From positions 136,333-200,332 of the forward strand of contig NZ_MPNT01000009.1 of assembly GCF_001907675.1 (NCBI RefSeq): a stretch of DNA of 64,000 bases. The letters are read 5' to 3'. Positions within the stretch are counted from its first letter, which is position 1, and each line of letters begins with the position of its first letter. Source of the DNA: Mycobacterium paraffinicum. Lineage in GTDB: Bacteria; Actinomycetota; Actinomycetes; Mycobacteriales; Mycobacteriaceae. Below are positions 45,031-54,329 of this stretch, one piece after another. Position numbers and translations under genes: made by a program. The notes beneath the pieces were generated by a model, which saw only the letters and a list, made by a program, of their open reading frames with translations, was not told the origin of the DNA and ran no database searches.

Positions 45031-46686
45031 GTGTCTCTTACCCGTGGGCCGACGACGTTGCTCACCGCCATCGTGGCGACCGTCGTCATCGTCTCCTGGG
45101 TGGCGGACACGACGCGCGGCCACCGCAGCGCCACCCCTGCGCCTGCCCACGACACCCAGCTGACCGAACAGCCGCTGGTCGGGTTGGGCGGCGGCGTCAC
45201 GGTTCGCCAGATCAGCCAGGAGACCCCGTTTTCGCTCGTCGCGCTTACGGGCGACCTGGCAGGCACCTCGACCCGGGTACGGGCGAGGCGGCCGGACGGT
45301 TCGTGGGGGCCCTGGTATCAGACCGAGTACGAGACGGCGGCGCCCGACGGGGCGACGAACGGATCACTTGAGGGGCCACGCGGAACGGACCCGGTGTTCG
45401 TCGGCACCACCACCACCGTCGAGATCGCGGTCACCCGTCCGATCGATGCGCTACCGACCCTGGGGGCCCCGCCCGCCGGCGGGGGCGCGCCGTCCGTGCC
45501 CCCCAACGAGGCCGGCCTGGGCTACAAACCGGCGTCCCGGGAACAACCCTTCGGGCAGAACATCTCCGCCATCCTCATCTCGCCGCCGCAAGCGCCGGCG
45601 AAAACTCAGTGGACGCCGCCTTCGGGAGTCTTGATGCCCGGCCAGGCCCCCGCCATCATCAGCCGGGCGGAGTGGGGCGCCGACGAGTCGCTGCGATGCG
45701 GCAGCCCGCAGTACGACAACGGGGTTCGCGCCGCCGTCGTGCACCACACCGCGGGCAGCAACGACTACTCGCCGCTAGAGTCGGCCGGCATCGTCAAGGC
45801 CATCTACACGTATCACAGCAAAACCCTGGGCTGGTGCGACATCGCCTACAACGCCCTGGTCGACAAGTACGGCCAGGTATTCGAGGGCAGTGCAGGGGGG
45901 CTGACCAAAGCGGTCGAGGCCTTCCACACCGGCGGATTCAACCGCAACACCTGGGGCGTGGCGATGATCGGCAACTTCGACGACGTACCGCCGACGCCGA
46001 TCCAACTCCGCACCCTGGGCCGGTTGCTGGGCTGGCGCCTCGGCCTGGACGGCGTCGACCCCAAGGGAACCGTGTCGCTGGAGTCGGCGGGTAGCCACTA
46101 CACCACCTTCGCGGCCGGTTCCATCGCGACGCTGCCCACGATCTTCACGCACCGCGACGTCGGAAATACCGATTGCCCGGGCAATGCCGCCTACGCGCTG
46201 ATGGACGAAGTGCGCGATGTCGCTTCGCATTTCAACGACCCGCCCGAGGAATTGATCAAGGCCCTGCAGGGCGGCGCGATCTACGACCACTGGCAGGCGA
46301 TGGGCGGCATGAACAGCGTGCTGGGCGCGCCGACGTCCCCCGAGGACAGCGCCGAGGGTGACGCGCGGTACGTCACATTCGCCCGGGGTGCGATGTACTG
46401 GTCGCCGGAAACCGGCGCGCAGCCCGTTACCGGCGCCATCTACGACGCCTGGGCGTCGCTGAGCTACGAACGCGGACCGCTCGGACTGCCTACCAGCGCG
46501 GAACTTCAAGAGCCGCTGCAGATTACGCAGAACTTTCAGCATGGAACGCTGAACTACGAGCGGCTCACCGGCAACGTCACCGAGGTCGCTGAGGGCATCA
46601 CCACGCCGCTCTCGACGCAGCCACCGAGCGGCCCAACCGTTGCGCCCGAACACTTCTCGCTACCGGCGCACCCATCCGCCACCTAG
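45031..46686 (+). CDS. Secreted PGRP/amidase-2-type protein with LGFP repeats (Rv3811 homologue)
   Basis: A 551-residue exported protein. A signal or anchor helix (about 8–26) precedes a strand-rich N-domain. The zinc amidase (PGRP) domain runs from AIISRAEWGADE to about residue 400, with ligands in VVHHTAGSNDY and FTHRDVGNTDCPG and the conserved WCDIAYN. Two LGFP-type repeats follow, IYDHWQAMGGMNSVLGAP and IYDAWASLSYERGPLGLP, which in related proteins bind the arabinogalactan layer. It probably cleaves or binds peptidoglycan. Confidence 0.9.
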   Translation: MSLTRGPTTLLTAIVATVVIVSWVADTTRGHRSATPAPAHDTQLTEQPLVGLGGGVTVRQISQETPFSLVALTGDLAGTSTRVRARRPDGSWGPWYQTEYETAAPDGATNGSLEGPRGTDPVFVGTTTTVEIAVTRPIDALPTLGAPPAGGGAPSVPPNEAGLGYKPASREQPFGQNISAILISPPQAPAKTQWTPPSGVLMPGQAPAIISRAEWGADESLRCGSPQYDNGVRAAVVHHTAGSNDYSPLESAGIVKAIYTYHSKTLGWCDIAYNALVDKYGQVFEGSAGGLTKAVEAFHTGGFNRNTWGVAMIGNFDDVPPTPIQLRTLGRLLGWRLGLDGVDPKGTVSLESAGSHYTTFAAGSIATLPTIFTHRDVGNTDCPGNAAYALMDEVRDVASHFNDPPEELIKALQGGAIYDHWQAMGGMNSVLGAPTSPEDSAEGDARYVTFARGAMYWSPETGAQPVTGAIYDAWASLSYERGPLGLPTSAELQEPLQITQNFQHGTLNYERLTGNVTEVAEGITTPLSTQPPSGPTVAPEHFSLPAHPSAT

Positions 46687-46691
46687 CGGGG

Positions 46692-47525
46692 TCAACGCGT
46701 CGCGGCAGCGCTAAGCCACCAGCGCTCCAGCACCCGGCCCACGCCGTCGTCGTTGTTGACGGCGGTGACCTCGTCGGCCGCCTCCAACACTTCGGGATGC
46801 GCGTTGCCCATCGCCACGCCATGGCCGGCCCAGCGCAGCATCGGCAGGTCGTTGGGCATGTCACCGAACGCCAACACCTCGCCGCTGGAGATCTGCAGGG
46901 GCCTGGCGACCTCGTCCACACCGGTGGCCTTGCTGATGCCGAGCGGCACGATCTCCACGAGGCCGTTGTTGGTGGAGTAGGTGATGTCGCCCTCGATGCC
47001 GACGTGCTTGGCGAGCGCGGCGGCCATATCGGCGCTGCGCGCCCCGCTTCGGCGGATCAGCAGCTTGATCGCGGGCGCGCTGAGCAGGTCCTCGATCGAC
47101 ACCTCGGTGTTGTCCGGGTTCAACCACGCGTGCTCGTAGCCCGGCGAGCTGATGAACTGGGGGGTCGCCGTGTCGTGGGCGCGTTCACCGATCCGCTCGA
47201 CGGCCAGGCCGGCGCCCGGGATGACGCGCGTCGCCAGCTCCGCCAGCTCGGCCAGCGTGTCAACGGACAGCGTGCGGGCCGACACCACCCGGTCGGTGGC
47301 GGGATCGTAGACGACGGCACCGTTGGCACACACCGCCATTGGCGCGAAGCCGAGCGCGTCGACGACGGGGCGTATCCATCGCGGCGGGCGGCCCGTCGCC
47401 ACCACGAAAGTCGCACCGGCATCGACGGCGGCGCGCACGGCATCGCGGGTGCGCGGGGTGATGGTTTCGTTGTCGTCGAACAGGGTGCCGTCGACGTCGC
47501 AAGCTATGAGCGCCGGCTGAGTCAC
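46692..47525 (-). CDS. HAD-superfamily (Cof-type) hydrolase (Rv3813c homologue)
   Basis: A 277-residue phosphatase of the Cof subfamily. Motif I is DVDGTLFDDNETI with the two catalytic aspartates, motif II is VVATGRPP, and motif IV is FGDMPNDLPMLR. A cap domain sits between. Such enzymes hydrolyse sugar phosphates or flavin phosphates; the substrate is unknown. The start is GTG 47525. It is downstream of three acyltransferase genes on the same strand. Confidence 0.88.
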   Translation of the reverse strand: MTQPALIACDVDGTLFDDNETITPRTRDAVRAAVDAGATFVVATGRPPRWIRPVVDALGFAPMAVCANGAVVYDPATDRVVSARTLSVDTLAELAELATRVIPGAGLAVERIGERAHDTATPQFISSPGYEHAWLNPDNTEVSIEDLLSAPAIKLLIRRSGARSADMAAALAKHVGIEGDITYSTNNGLVEIVPLGISKATGVDEVARPLQISSGEVLAFGDMPNDLPMLRWAGHGVAMGNAHPEVLEAADEVTAVNNDDGVGRVLERWWLSAAATR

Positions 47526-47571
47526 TGTGCAGTCATCTGGACGGTTCCGCGTTCGCAGCTCCCCGGTGTGG

Positions 47572-48357
47572 TCAATGCACTCCGCTCTGGTCCTGTCCGG
47601 GGCGGGTCACGCCGTCGGTGCCGCGCTTCTGCATCCGCGCCTGCAGCTCCGACAGGCGGATCGCCCGGGAATCCTCCTGGCTCGGCGCCGTGCCGCCCAG
47701 GCGCCGCGGAACCCAGAATTCGCCCTCCGGGTGGGGGTATTCGTCCTGCACCTGATAGAGCAGCGCATTCATCGCCTGGCGCAGCGCCGCGTTGAGCTGT
47801 TCGGGCGTGCCATGCGGCGGCAGCGGCCGACCCGCGGCGACGGTGATCGGAACCTTGTTGCGCCACAACTTTTTTGGATGATCCTTGGGCCAAATCCGGT
47901 GCGCACCCCAGACGATCATCGGAACGATCGGCACTTGGGCATCCAGCGCCATTCGGGCCGCGCCGCTCTTGAACTCGCGTAGCTCGAAACTGCGGCTGAT
48001 CGTGGCTTCGGGATGCATCCCGATGAGCTCGCCCTCGCGCAGGCGCTGCACCGCCACCTCGAGCGCGTCGTGTCCGGTCCTGCGGTCCACCGGGATCAGC
48101 CTGGCGTGGTTGATCACGTAGTTGACCGCCTTCACCTCGGCCATCTCGGCCTTGATCATGAAGTAGGCCCGCCGGCGGCGCTCGCGCACCGCGAGGAGCG
48201 TTGGCAACCAGTCCAGGTAGCTGGTGTGGTTTTGGGCGAGCAGGGCGCCGCCCCGCTCGGGGATGTTGTCCAGGCCGCGGTAGGTGAACTTCGTTCCCTG
48301 CATCGCGACCATCGGCGGCACGACCCACTCACACAATCGGTAGAACCCCTCGGGCAT
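47572..48357 (-). CDS. PlsC-like 1-acyl-glycerol-3-phosphate acyltransferase (Rv3814c homologue)
   Basis: One of three adjacent paralogues. It has 261 residues with the H-x4-D catalytic motif in NHTSYLD and the acceptor-binding motif GMHPEATISRSF. It probably acylates lysophosphatidate or another lysolipid at the membrane. The order and number of copies match Rv3814c–Rv3816c. It lies 14 bases after the next upstream copy. Confidence 0.9.
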   Translation of the reverse strand: MPEGFYRLCEWVVPPMVAMQGTKFTYRGLDNIPERGGALLAQNHTSYLDWLPTLLAVRERRRRAYFMIKAEMAEVKAVNYVINHARLIPVDRRTGHDALEVAVQRLREGELIGMHPEATISRSFELREFKSGAARMALDAQVPIVPMIVWGAHRIWPKDHPKKLWRNKVPITVAAGRPLPPHGTPEQLNAALRQAMNALLYQVQDEYPHPEGEFWVPRRLGGTAPSQEDSRAIRLSELQARMQKRGTDGVTRPGQDQSGVH

Positions 48358-48371
48358 GTCTTCTCCTTCGC

Positions 48372-49127
48372 CTACCGGGACGGCCGTCCACTACGACCCA
48401 CGGCCCGCGCCGCGGCCTCGTCCGCCTCCATCTGGGCCGCCTCCGCCATGGTCGGTGCCCCGCCGCCGAGGCGGCGCGGTGTCCAATACGCCCCGGGTTC
48501 GTGCGGATAGTCCTCCTGGACGTGGTGGAGCAGTCCGGTCATCGACTCGCGCAGCGCGGCGTCGGTCCGCGCGATGTCTTCGGCGGCCGGCACTGGCGTG
48601 CCTGCCTGCACTTTAATCGGCACCTTGGCGCGGCCCAGATTGCGTGGGTGGTCCTTGGTCCAGATCCGGTGGGCTCCCCAGACGATCACCGGGATGATCG
48701 GGACGTCCGCTTCGATGGCCATGCGGGCGGCGCCCGTCTTGAATTCCTTCAGCTCGAAGCTGCGGCTGATGGTGGCCTCCGGATACACGCCCACCAGCTC
48801 GCCCTCGCGGAGCCGCTGCACTGCCACGGCGTAGGCGCCGGCCCCGGCTCCGCGGTCCACCGGGATGGTTCCGGTGTGCTTGATCAGGAAGTTGACGATC
48901 TTCACCTGCTGCATCTCGGCCTTGATCATGAACCTGAGCCGCCGTCCCCGCCGGTGCACGGCCAGCGCGGCGGGCAGGAAGTCGACATAGCTGGTGTGGT
49001 TGATCGCGATCACCGCGCCGCCGGAGGCCGGGATGTTCTCAACGCCGCCGTAAGAGATCTGCGTGGCGGTGGCCAGCACCGCCAGCCGGGCCACAACCTC
49101 GAGCGTGCGGAAGATCGGCTCCACCAT
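48372..49127 (-). CDS. PlsC-like acyltransferase (Rv3815c homologue)
   Basis: The middle copy of the tandem set, with 251 residues. Motifs are NHTSYVD and GVYPEATISRSF, with an N-terminal amphipathic helix (FRTLEVVARLAVLATATQ). It is separated from its neighbours by six and fourteen bases, so it is co-transcribed with them. The C-terminal YWTPRRLGGGAPTMAEAAQ segment is shared by all three copies and marks this subfamily. Confidence 0.9.
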   Translation of the reverse strand: MVEPIFRTLEVVARLAVLATATQISYGGVENIPASGGAVIAINHTSYVDFLPAALAVHRRGRRLRFMIKAEMQQVKIVNFLIKHTGTIPVDRGAGAGAYAVAVQRLREGELVGVYPEATISRSFELKEFKTGAARMAIEADVPIIPVIVWGAHRIWTKDHPRNLGRAKVPIKVQAGTPVPAAEDIARTDAALRESMTGLLHHVQEDYPHEPGAYWTPRRLGGGAPTMAEAAQMEADEAAARAVGRSGRPSR

Positions 49128-49133
49128 TGATCG

Positions 49134-49901
49134 CTACTCCGGAGCTCCCGTGGATCGAGCCCGACGGGCGGCGCGAGCGGCCGCCTCCTCGGCGTCCATC
49201 CTGGCGGCTTCGGCCAGCGACGGTGCGCTGCCCCCCAACCGGCGCGGCACCCAGAACTCACCCGCCGGGTGCGGCCCGTACATCTCCTGGGCCCGCTCCA
49301 GCAGGTGTTGCATCCGCGAGTGCAACAGCCCCTTGAGCTCCTCGACGCCCAGCGTCGGTTCGATCGGCTCGCCGACGACCACCATGATGGGCACCTTCGG
49401 GCGCATCAGCCTCTTGGGGTGGCCCTTGGTCCAGATGCGCTGGGCACCCCAGACGATCACCGGAACGATCGGCACTCCGGCCTCGACGGCCATCCGGGCG
49501 GCGCCCGACTTGAACTCCTTGATCTCGAAGCTGCGGCTGATGGTGGCTTCCGGGTAGACACCGACCAGCTCACCGTCCTTGAGATTTCTGACCGCCTCCT
49601 CGTAGGATGCGGCCCCGTCCTGCCGGTTCACCGAGATGTGTCGCAGGCTGCGCATGATCGGGCCGGTGATCTTGTGGTCAAACACCTCCTGCTTGGCCAT
49701 GAACCGCACCTTGCGGCCCAGCCCTTGCCGGTAGGCGGGCAACCCGGCGAAGGTGAAGTCGAGGTAGCCGGTGTGGTTGATGGCGATGACCGCACCGCCG
49801 GTTTTGGGCAGGTTTTCCACGCCCGAGACCGTGATCTTGAGGCCCTGAAGGCGCCAAATCAGGCGGGCGAGTTGAATGACAGTCCCGTATACCGGTTCCA
49901 C
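49134..49901 (-). CDS. PlsC-like acyltransferase (Rv3816c homologue)
   Basis: The first-transcribed copy of the tandem set, with 255 residues. Motifs are NHTGYLD and GVYPEATISRSF, with the shared tail FWVPRRLGGSAPSLAEAAR. The three copies differ most in the first 30 residues, which may set membrane or acceptor preference. The promoter must lie in the short divergent gap before the phosphotransferase-like gene at 49963. Confidence 0.9.
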   Translation of the reverse strand: MEPVYGTVIQLARLIWRLQGLKITVSGVENLPKTGGAVIAINHTGYLDFTFAGLPAYRQGLGRKVRFMAKQEVFDHKITGPIMRSLRHISVNRQDGAASYEEAVRNLKDGELVGVYPEATISRSFEIKEFKSGAARMAVEAGVPIVPVIVWGAQRIWTKGHPKRLMRPKVPIMVVVGEPIEPTLGVEELKGLLHSRMQHLLERAQEMYGPHPAGEFWVPRRLGGSAPSLAEAARMDAEEAAARAARRARSTGAPE

Positions 49902-49962
49902 AGCTGATCAGCCTAATGCTCCTGGCTGTGAGTCACCCGAAGTGCCGAAAAGGAGGCGACGC

Positions 49963-50706
49963 TTGAGCTTCCCCGCGGCCCCCGTTCCGCCGCCCGAGGT
50001 GGTCCGCCGGTTCGCCGCCGGCAGGGCGGTGCGCGCCGTATGGGTCAACGAGATCGGTGGGGTGACCTTCCGGATCGGCCCCGGCGCCGTTGGTGCCGAG
50101 TTCGTCAAGGTCGCCGACGCGGGCGTGACCGACTTCAGCGGCGAAGCCGAGCGACTGCGTTGGGCGGCCCGGTACCTGACGGTGCCGACGGTGCTGGGCG
50201 CCGGCGTCGACGGTGGCTGCGCCTGGCTGCGTACCCGTGCGCTACCCGGCGTCTCGGCCGTGCATCCGCGCCTGCGGGCCACACCCGAGGTGGCAGTGCG
50301 CGCGATCGCCGTCGGCCTGCGCACGCTGCATGACCGGTTGCCGGTGTCGCCCTGCCCATTCGACTGGTCGGCCGAGGGTCGGCTGGCGGCCCTGACACCC
50401 GCCGCGCGCGCACGCCTGGGCGACCCGCCGCCCATCGACCGCCCGGTCGTCTGCCACGGCGACGCCTGCTCGCCCAACACCTTGGTCGACGAGCGCGGCC
50501 GGTACCGGGGGCATGTCGACCTGGGTGACCTCGGTGTGGCCGATCGGTGGGCCGACCTCGCGGTCGCGACGCTGTCGTTGGGCTGGAACTTTCCCGACCG
50601 GCTGTGGGACGCGGAATTCTTCGCGGTCTACGGCGTCGAGCCCGACCTCGCTCGCCTCGACTTCTACCGACGGCTGTGGGAAGCCGACGATGCCGGCTCG
50701 CGCTAA
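49963..50706 (+). CDS. APH/ChoK-type phosphotransferase (Rv3817 homologue)
   Basis: A 247-residue kinase-like protein of the aminoglycoside-phosphotransferase fold. The catalytic loop is VCHGDACSPNTL, with His-Gly-Asp, and the metal-binding Asp is in YRGHVDLGDLGVADRWADLA. A TTG start at 49963 is chosen because a perfect AAGGAGG (49950–49956) lies six bases upstream; in-frame ATG 49876 would overlap the divergent gene and lacks such a site. The true substrate is unknown; resistance should not be assumed from the fold. Confidence 0.85.
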   Translation: MSFPAAPVPPPEVVRRFAAGRAVRAVWVNEIGGVTFRIGPGAVGAEFVKVADAGVTDFSGEAERLRWAARYLTVPTVLGAGVDGGCAWLRTRALPGVSAVHPRLRATPEVAVRAIAVGLRTLHDRLPVSPCPFDWSAEGRLAALTPAARARLGDPPPIDRPVVCHGDACSPNTLVDERGRYRGHVDLGDLGVADRWADLAVATLSLGWNFPDRLWDAEFFAVYGVEPDLARLDFYRRLWEADDAGSR

Positions 50707-50777
50707 GCTCGGGGGCTGAAAAGTCGTTAGCCGGCCGCGGGCGGCAAGGCCCTTGTGACGGCCCCAGGAAGGTATTT

Positions 50778-52328
50778 GTGCAGGTCACCAGCGTTGGTCA
50801 CGCCGGATTTCTGATCGAGACCCCGGCGGGCAGCATCCTCTGCGACCCGTGGGTCAACCCCGCGTACTTCGCGTCCTGGTTCCCGTTCCCGGACAACAGC
50901 CGCCTCGACTGGGACAGGCTGGGTGACTGCGACTACCTGTACCTGTCGCACCTGCACAAGGATCACTTCGACGCCAAGAACCTGGCGGAGCATGTCAACA
51001 AGGACGCGGTGGTGCTGCTGCCGGACTTTCCGGTGCCGGATCTTCGAAATGCGTTGCAGGAGTTGGGTTTCTACCGGTTCTTCGAGACCAGCACCTCCGT
51101 CAAACACCGCGTCAGCGGCCCGAAGGGCGAGCTTGACGTCATGATCATCGCTCTGCGCGCGCCGGCCGACGGGCCGCTCGGCGACTCCGCGCTGGTGGTT
51201 TCCGACGGCGCCACAACGGCTTTCAACATGAACGACGCCCGGCCGGTCGACCTTGACGTGTTGGCGTCGGAGTTCGGCCACATCGACGTGCACATGCTGC
51301 AGTACTCCGGCGCCATCTGGTACCCGATGGTCTACGACATGCCGGCCCGCGCCAAGGAGTCCTTCGGCGTCCAGAAGCGCCAGCGGCAGATGGACCGCGC
51401 CCGCCAGTACATCGCCCAGGTGGGCGCGACGTGGATCATCCCGTCGGCCGGTCCGCCGTGCTTCCTGGACCCCGAGCTGCGCGACCTCAACGACGACCAC
51501 GGCGACCCGGCCAACATCTTCCCCGACCAGATGGTGTTCCTCGACCAGATGCGGAGCCACGGCAACGACGGCGGCCTGTTGATGATCCCCGGTTCGACCG
51601 CGGACTTCACCGGCGCCGCCCTGAACTCGCTGAGCCACCCGATGCCCGACGACCAGGTCGAGGCGATCTTCACCACCGGGAAGCAGGCCTACATCGCCGA
51701 CTACGCCGAGCGCATGGCGCCCGTCCTGGCCGCCGAAAAGTCGCGATGGGCCCCCGCGACCGGCGAACCGCTGTTGGAGCCGTTGCGTGCGCTGTTCGAA
51801 CCGATCATGTCGCAAAGCGACGAGATCTGCGACGGTATCGGCTATCCCGTCGAACTCGTGATCGGACCCGAGACCGTCATCCTGGACTTTCCGAAACGCA
51901 CCGTGCGCGAACGCATCCCCGACGAGAAGGTCCGCTACGGCTTCGCCATAGCGCCGGAGTTGGTCCGCACGGTGTTGCGCGACCGGGAACCGGACTGGGT
52001 CAACACCATCTTTTTGTCCACCCGATTCAGGGCGTGGCGCGTCGGCGGCTACAACGAATACCTGTACACCTTCTTCAAATGCCTCACCGACGAGCGAATC
52101 GCATACGCCGACGGCTGGTTCGCCGAGACGCATGACGATTCTTCATCGGTCACGCTGGACGGCTGGGAGATTCAGCGCCGCTGCCCCCACCTGAAGGCCG
52201 ACCTGTCGAAATTCGGTGTGGTCGAGGGCAACACGTTGACCTGCAACCTCCACGGCTGGCAATGGCGGTTGGACGACGGTCGCTGCCTGACGGCGCGCGG
52301 CCACCAGCTGAGAAGTTCTCGGGCATGA
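50778..52328 (+). CDS. Metallo-beta-lactamase-fold protein with C-terminal Rieske domain (Rv3818 homologue)
   Basis: A 516-residue fusion. The N-terminal MBL-like domain has SHLHKDHFDAKN as the metal site, and VSDGATTAFNMNDA follows. The C-terminal Rieske [2Fe-2S] domain is at about residues 463–505, with CPHLKADLSKFG and CNLHGWQWRL giving C-x-H and C-x2-H. GTG 50778 follows AGGAAGG and gives exactly the M. tuberculosis length. Similar fusions in CMP-Neu5Ac hydroxylases suggest an oxidoreductase or hydroxylase role; the substrate is unknown. The stop overlaps the next ATG. Confidence 0.9.
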   Translation: MQVTSVGHAGFLIETPAGSILCDPWVNPAYFASWFPFPDNSRLDWDRLGDCDYLYLSHLHKDHFDAKNLAEHVNKDAVVLLPDFPVPDLRNALQELGFYRFFETSTSVKHRVSGPKGELDVMIIALRAPADGPLGDSALVVSDGATTAFNMNDARPVDLDVLASEFGHIDVHMLQYSGAIWYPMVYDMPARAKESFGVQKRQRQMDRARQYIAQVGATWIIPSAGPPCFLDPELRDLNDDHGDPANIFPDQMVFLDQMRSHGNDGGLLMIPGSTADFTGAALNSLSHPMPDDQVEAIFTTGKQAYIADYAERMAPVLAAEKSRWAPATGEPLLEPLRALFEPIMSQSDEICDGIGYPVELVIGPETVILDFPKRTVRERIPDEKVRYGFAIAPELVRTVLRDREPDWVNTIFLSTRFRAWRVGGYNEYLYTFFKCLTDERIAYADGWFAETHDDSSSVTLDGWEIQRRCPHLKADLSKFGVVEGNTLTCNLHGWQWRLDDGRCLTARGHQLRSSRA

Positions 52329-52669
52329 CCGCCACCCAAGGCCAGTGTTACGACGACGGCCTGATCCAGCTGGACCGTGCGGCGATAACGCTGCGCCGCT
52401 ACCACTTTCCCTCCGGCACGTCGAAAGTCATCGCACTGGACGCGGTTCGCGGGTACAAGGCCGAGGGGTTGGGTCTGTTCACTCATCGATTCTGGATCTG
52501 GGGAACCTCGGACCTGTGCCGCTGGCTGCCGCTGGACGTGAGCCGTCCGTTCAAGTCGACACTGATCACGCTGGATGTGCCGGGCGTTGCGCCCAGTCCC
52601 GCCTTCACACCGGCGCGGCCCGAGGAGTTCACCGCGCTCCTGGATGAGCTGCTGGGTCAGCGCGGTTAG
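52325..52669 (+). CDS. Small conserved protein (Rv3819 homologue)
   Basis: A 114-residue protein coupled to the MBL–Rieske gene by an ATGA overlap. It is strand-rich with aromatic clusters (FTHRFWIWGTSDLCRWLPL) in a PH-like pattern. No signal peptide or membrane segment is seen. No function is known; co-translation suggests a partner or regulator of the Rieske protein. M. tuberculosis follows this gene with the sulfolipid locus, which is absent here. Confidence 0.8.
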   Translation: MTATQGQCYDDGLIQLDRAAITLRRYHFPSGTSKVIALDAVRGYKAEGLGLFTHRFWIWGTSDLCRWLPLDVSRPFKSTLITLDVPGVAPSPAFTPARPEEFTALLDELLGQRG

Positions 52670-52706
52670 CCGCGCGCCCGCCCCGCCCCGCCCGGCGGCT
52701 TGAGCC

Positions 52707-54269
52707 TTAAGCCATGCGCTCTTCGAGCGCCTGCCGGGCCGCGTTGTAGCCGGGGATAAACGTGATGCCCGGCCCGCCATGGCAACCGGCGCTGCCTAGA
52801 TACAGGCCCTCGATGGGGATGGTTTGACCGCGAAAGCCTCTGGGGCCGGGCCGGTTCGGTCCGATCTGATTGGGGTTCAGCAGGCCATGGCAGTAATCGC
52901 CGCCGGGAGCGCCGAACATCACGCCCATGTGCTTGGGCGTGAAGGTGGTGTGCCGGATGATGCTGCGCTCGAAGTTGGGTGCCAGCCGGGTGATCTTGTC
53001 GATCACCCGCTGACCCATTTCAACCTTCGCATCGCCGTAGTCGGCGCCGCCCTCGATCGGGAACCACAGTGCGAATGCCGAGGCGGCGTGCTTGCCCTCC
53101 GGCGCCAGGTCCGGGTCGTTCTGGGTGGGAATCTGCAACACCACCGTCGGGTCGGCCGGGACGATTCCGCGGCGGCAGTCCTCCCACTGCTGCTGGACTT
53201 CCTCCGGCGTGCAGAACAGGCCGATCGATGCCTGCATGGCCGGGTCGTTGAGCGCCTCATAGGGCGCGGCGAACTCCGGGGCCTCCTCCAGCGCGAAGTG
53301 CATCTGCAGGTAGCTGCCGCGGTGATCGGTCCGGGCGTAGCGCTCCCGAATGTCGCCGGGCAGCAGGGCTGGGTCGATCAGTTCGTTGAGGGTGATGTCG
53401 GGCGCAATGCCGGAGACCACGATCGGGGCGGTCAACGTGTCGCCGCCCTCGGTGCGCACCCCACTCACCCGCCCGTCCTCGACGAGGATCTCGGTCACCT
53501 TGCTGCGCAGCCGGACCTCGCCGCCGTGGCTTTCCAGCAGCTCGCCCAGCTGGGCGGTGAGCGCACCGATGCCGCCGCGCAACTTCTTCATCTGCATGGT
53601 GTCCCCGTCGGGCACGCCCAGCCCGAAGGCCAGCGCCGCCGCGCTGCCCGGTGTGGCGGGCCCGCGATACAGGGTGTTGACGGCCAGCACGGTCATCGAG
53701 CCGCGCAGCGCACCGTGCTTCTCCCGGTCGGGAAGGTAGCGGTCCAACACGTCGGTGACCGAACCGAACAACATGTCGTCGATCGCCGAACGTTCGAATT
53801 CGTTTGTGGCGCAGGCATACATCTCGTCGTAGGTCTTGGGCTGTGTGCCCGCCTCGAACCGGCCCAGCGCCCGGGTGGGCGCCTGGCTCCAGGCCATCAG
53901 CCCCGCCATCCCGTTGACCGCGTCCGCCCCGTGCACCTCGTTGAGGTGGGTGAACAGCTTGATGGGATCGCTGTACTGGATCAGCGGATCGTCACCGACG
54001 CCGCGCACCGCCACCGACATCACGTCCAGGTCGATCGTCGGCAAGGTGTCCAGGCCGAGTTCCTCGACGACCACGGTCGAGGTGGGGAATTGGACCGACC
54101 CGGCGATCTCGAACCGGTACCCGTCGAAAAGCTCCACGGTGGATGCCATTCCGCCGGCGTACAGCTTGGAATCCAGGCACACCGTGCGCAGCCCCGCCTT
54201 TTGCAGCAGCACCGCCGCCGCCAGGCCGTTGTGCCCGGCACCGATGACTATCGCGTCGTAATCAGACAT
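52707..54269 (-). CDS. Phytoene-desaturase-like FAD oxidoreductase (Rv3829c homologue)
   Basis: A 520-residue flavoprotein of the carotenoid-isomerase/phytoene-dehydrogenase family. The FAD-binding IVIGAGHNGLAAAVLLQKAG is at about 6–25. The C-terminal motif GLYLGSAGCHGGPGI is typical. The substrate is unknown. ATG 54269 matches the family start. An imperfect TetR-type operator lies about 40 bases upstream, and its downstream flank is the same as that before the DUF2834 gene, so both are probably under the adjacent TetR regulator. Confidence 0.88.
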   Translation of the reverse strand: MSDYDAIVIGAGHNGLAAAVLLQKAGLRTVCLDSKLYAGGMASTVELFDGYRFEIAGSVQFPTSTVVVEELGLDTLPTIDLDVMSVAVRGVGDDPLIQYSDPIKLFTHLNEVHGADAVNGMAGLMAWSQAPTRALGRFEAGTQPKTYDEMYACATNEFERSAIDDMLFGSVTDVLDRYLPDREKHGALRGSMTVLAVNTLYRGPATPGSAAALAFGLGVPDGDTMQMKKLRGGIGALTAQLGELLESHGGEVRLRSKVTEILVEDGRVSGVRTEGGDTLTAPIVVSGIAPDITLNELIDPALLPGDIRERYARTDHRGSYLQMHFALEEAPEFAAPYEALNDPAMQASIGLFCTPEEVQQQWEDCRRGIVPADPTVVLQIPTQNDPDLAPEGKHAASAFALWFPIEGGADYGDAKVEMGQRVIDKITRLAPNFERSIIRHTTFTPKHMGVMFGAPGGDYCHGLLNPNQIGPNRPGPRGFRGQTIPIEGLYLGSAGCHGGPGITFIPGYNAARQALEERMA

Positions 54270-54309
54270 GTGCTGACCTCCCGCACAGCAGGCTGGCATG
54301 CGGCCAAAG

Positions 54310-54329
54310 TTTTGTCAATTATGACGAAA
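54310..54329. promoter_or_regulatory. TetR-type operator copy 1 (upstream of Rv3829c-like gene)
   Basis: TTTTGTCA-ATTA-TGACGAAA is an inverted repeat with one mismatch that overlaps the 3' end of the tetR gene. Read toward the oxidoreductase gene, TTGACAAAACTTTGGCCG is identical to the sequence beside copy 2. Confidence 0.7.
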
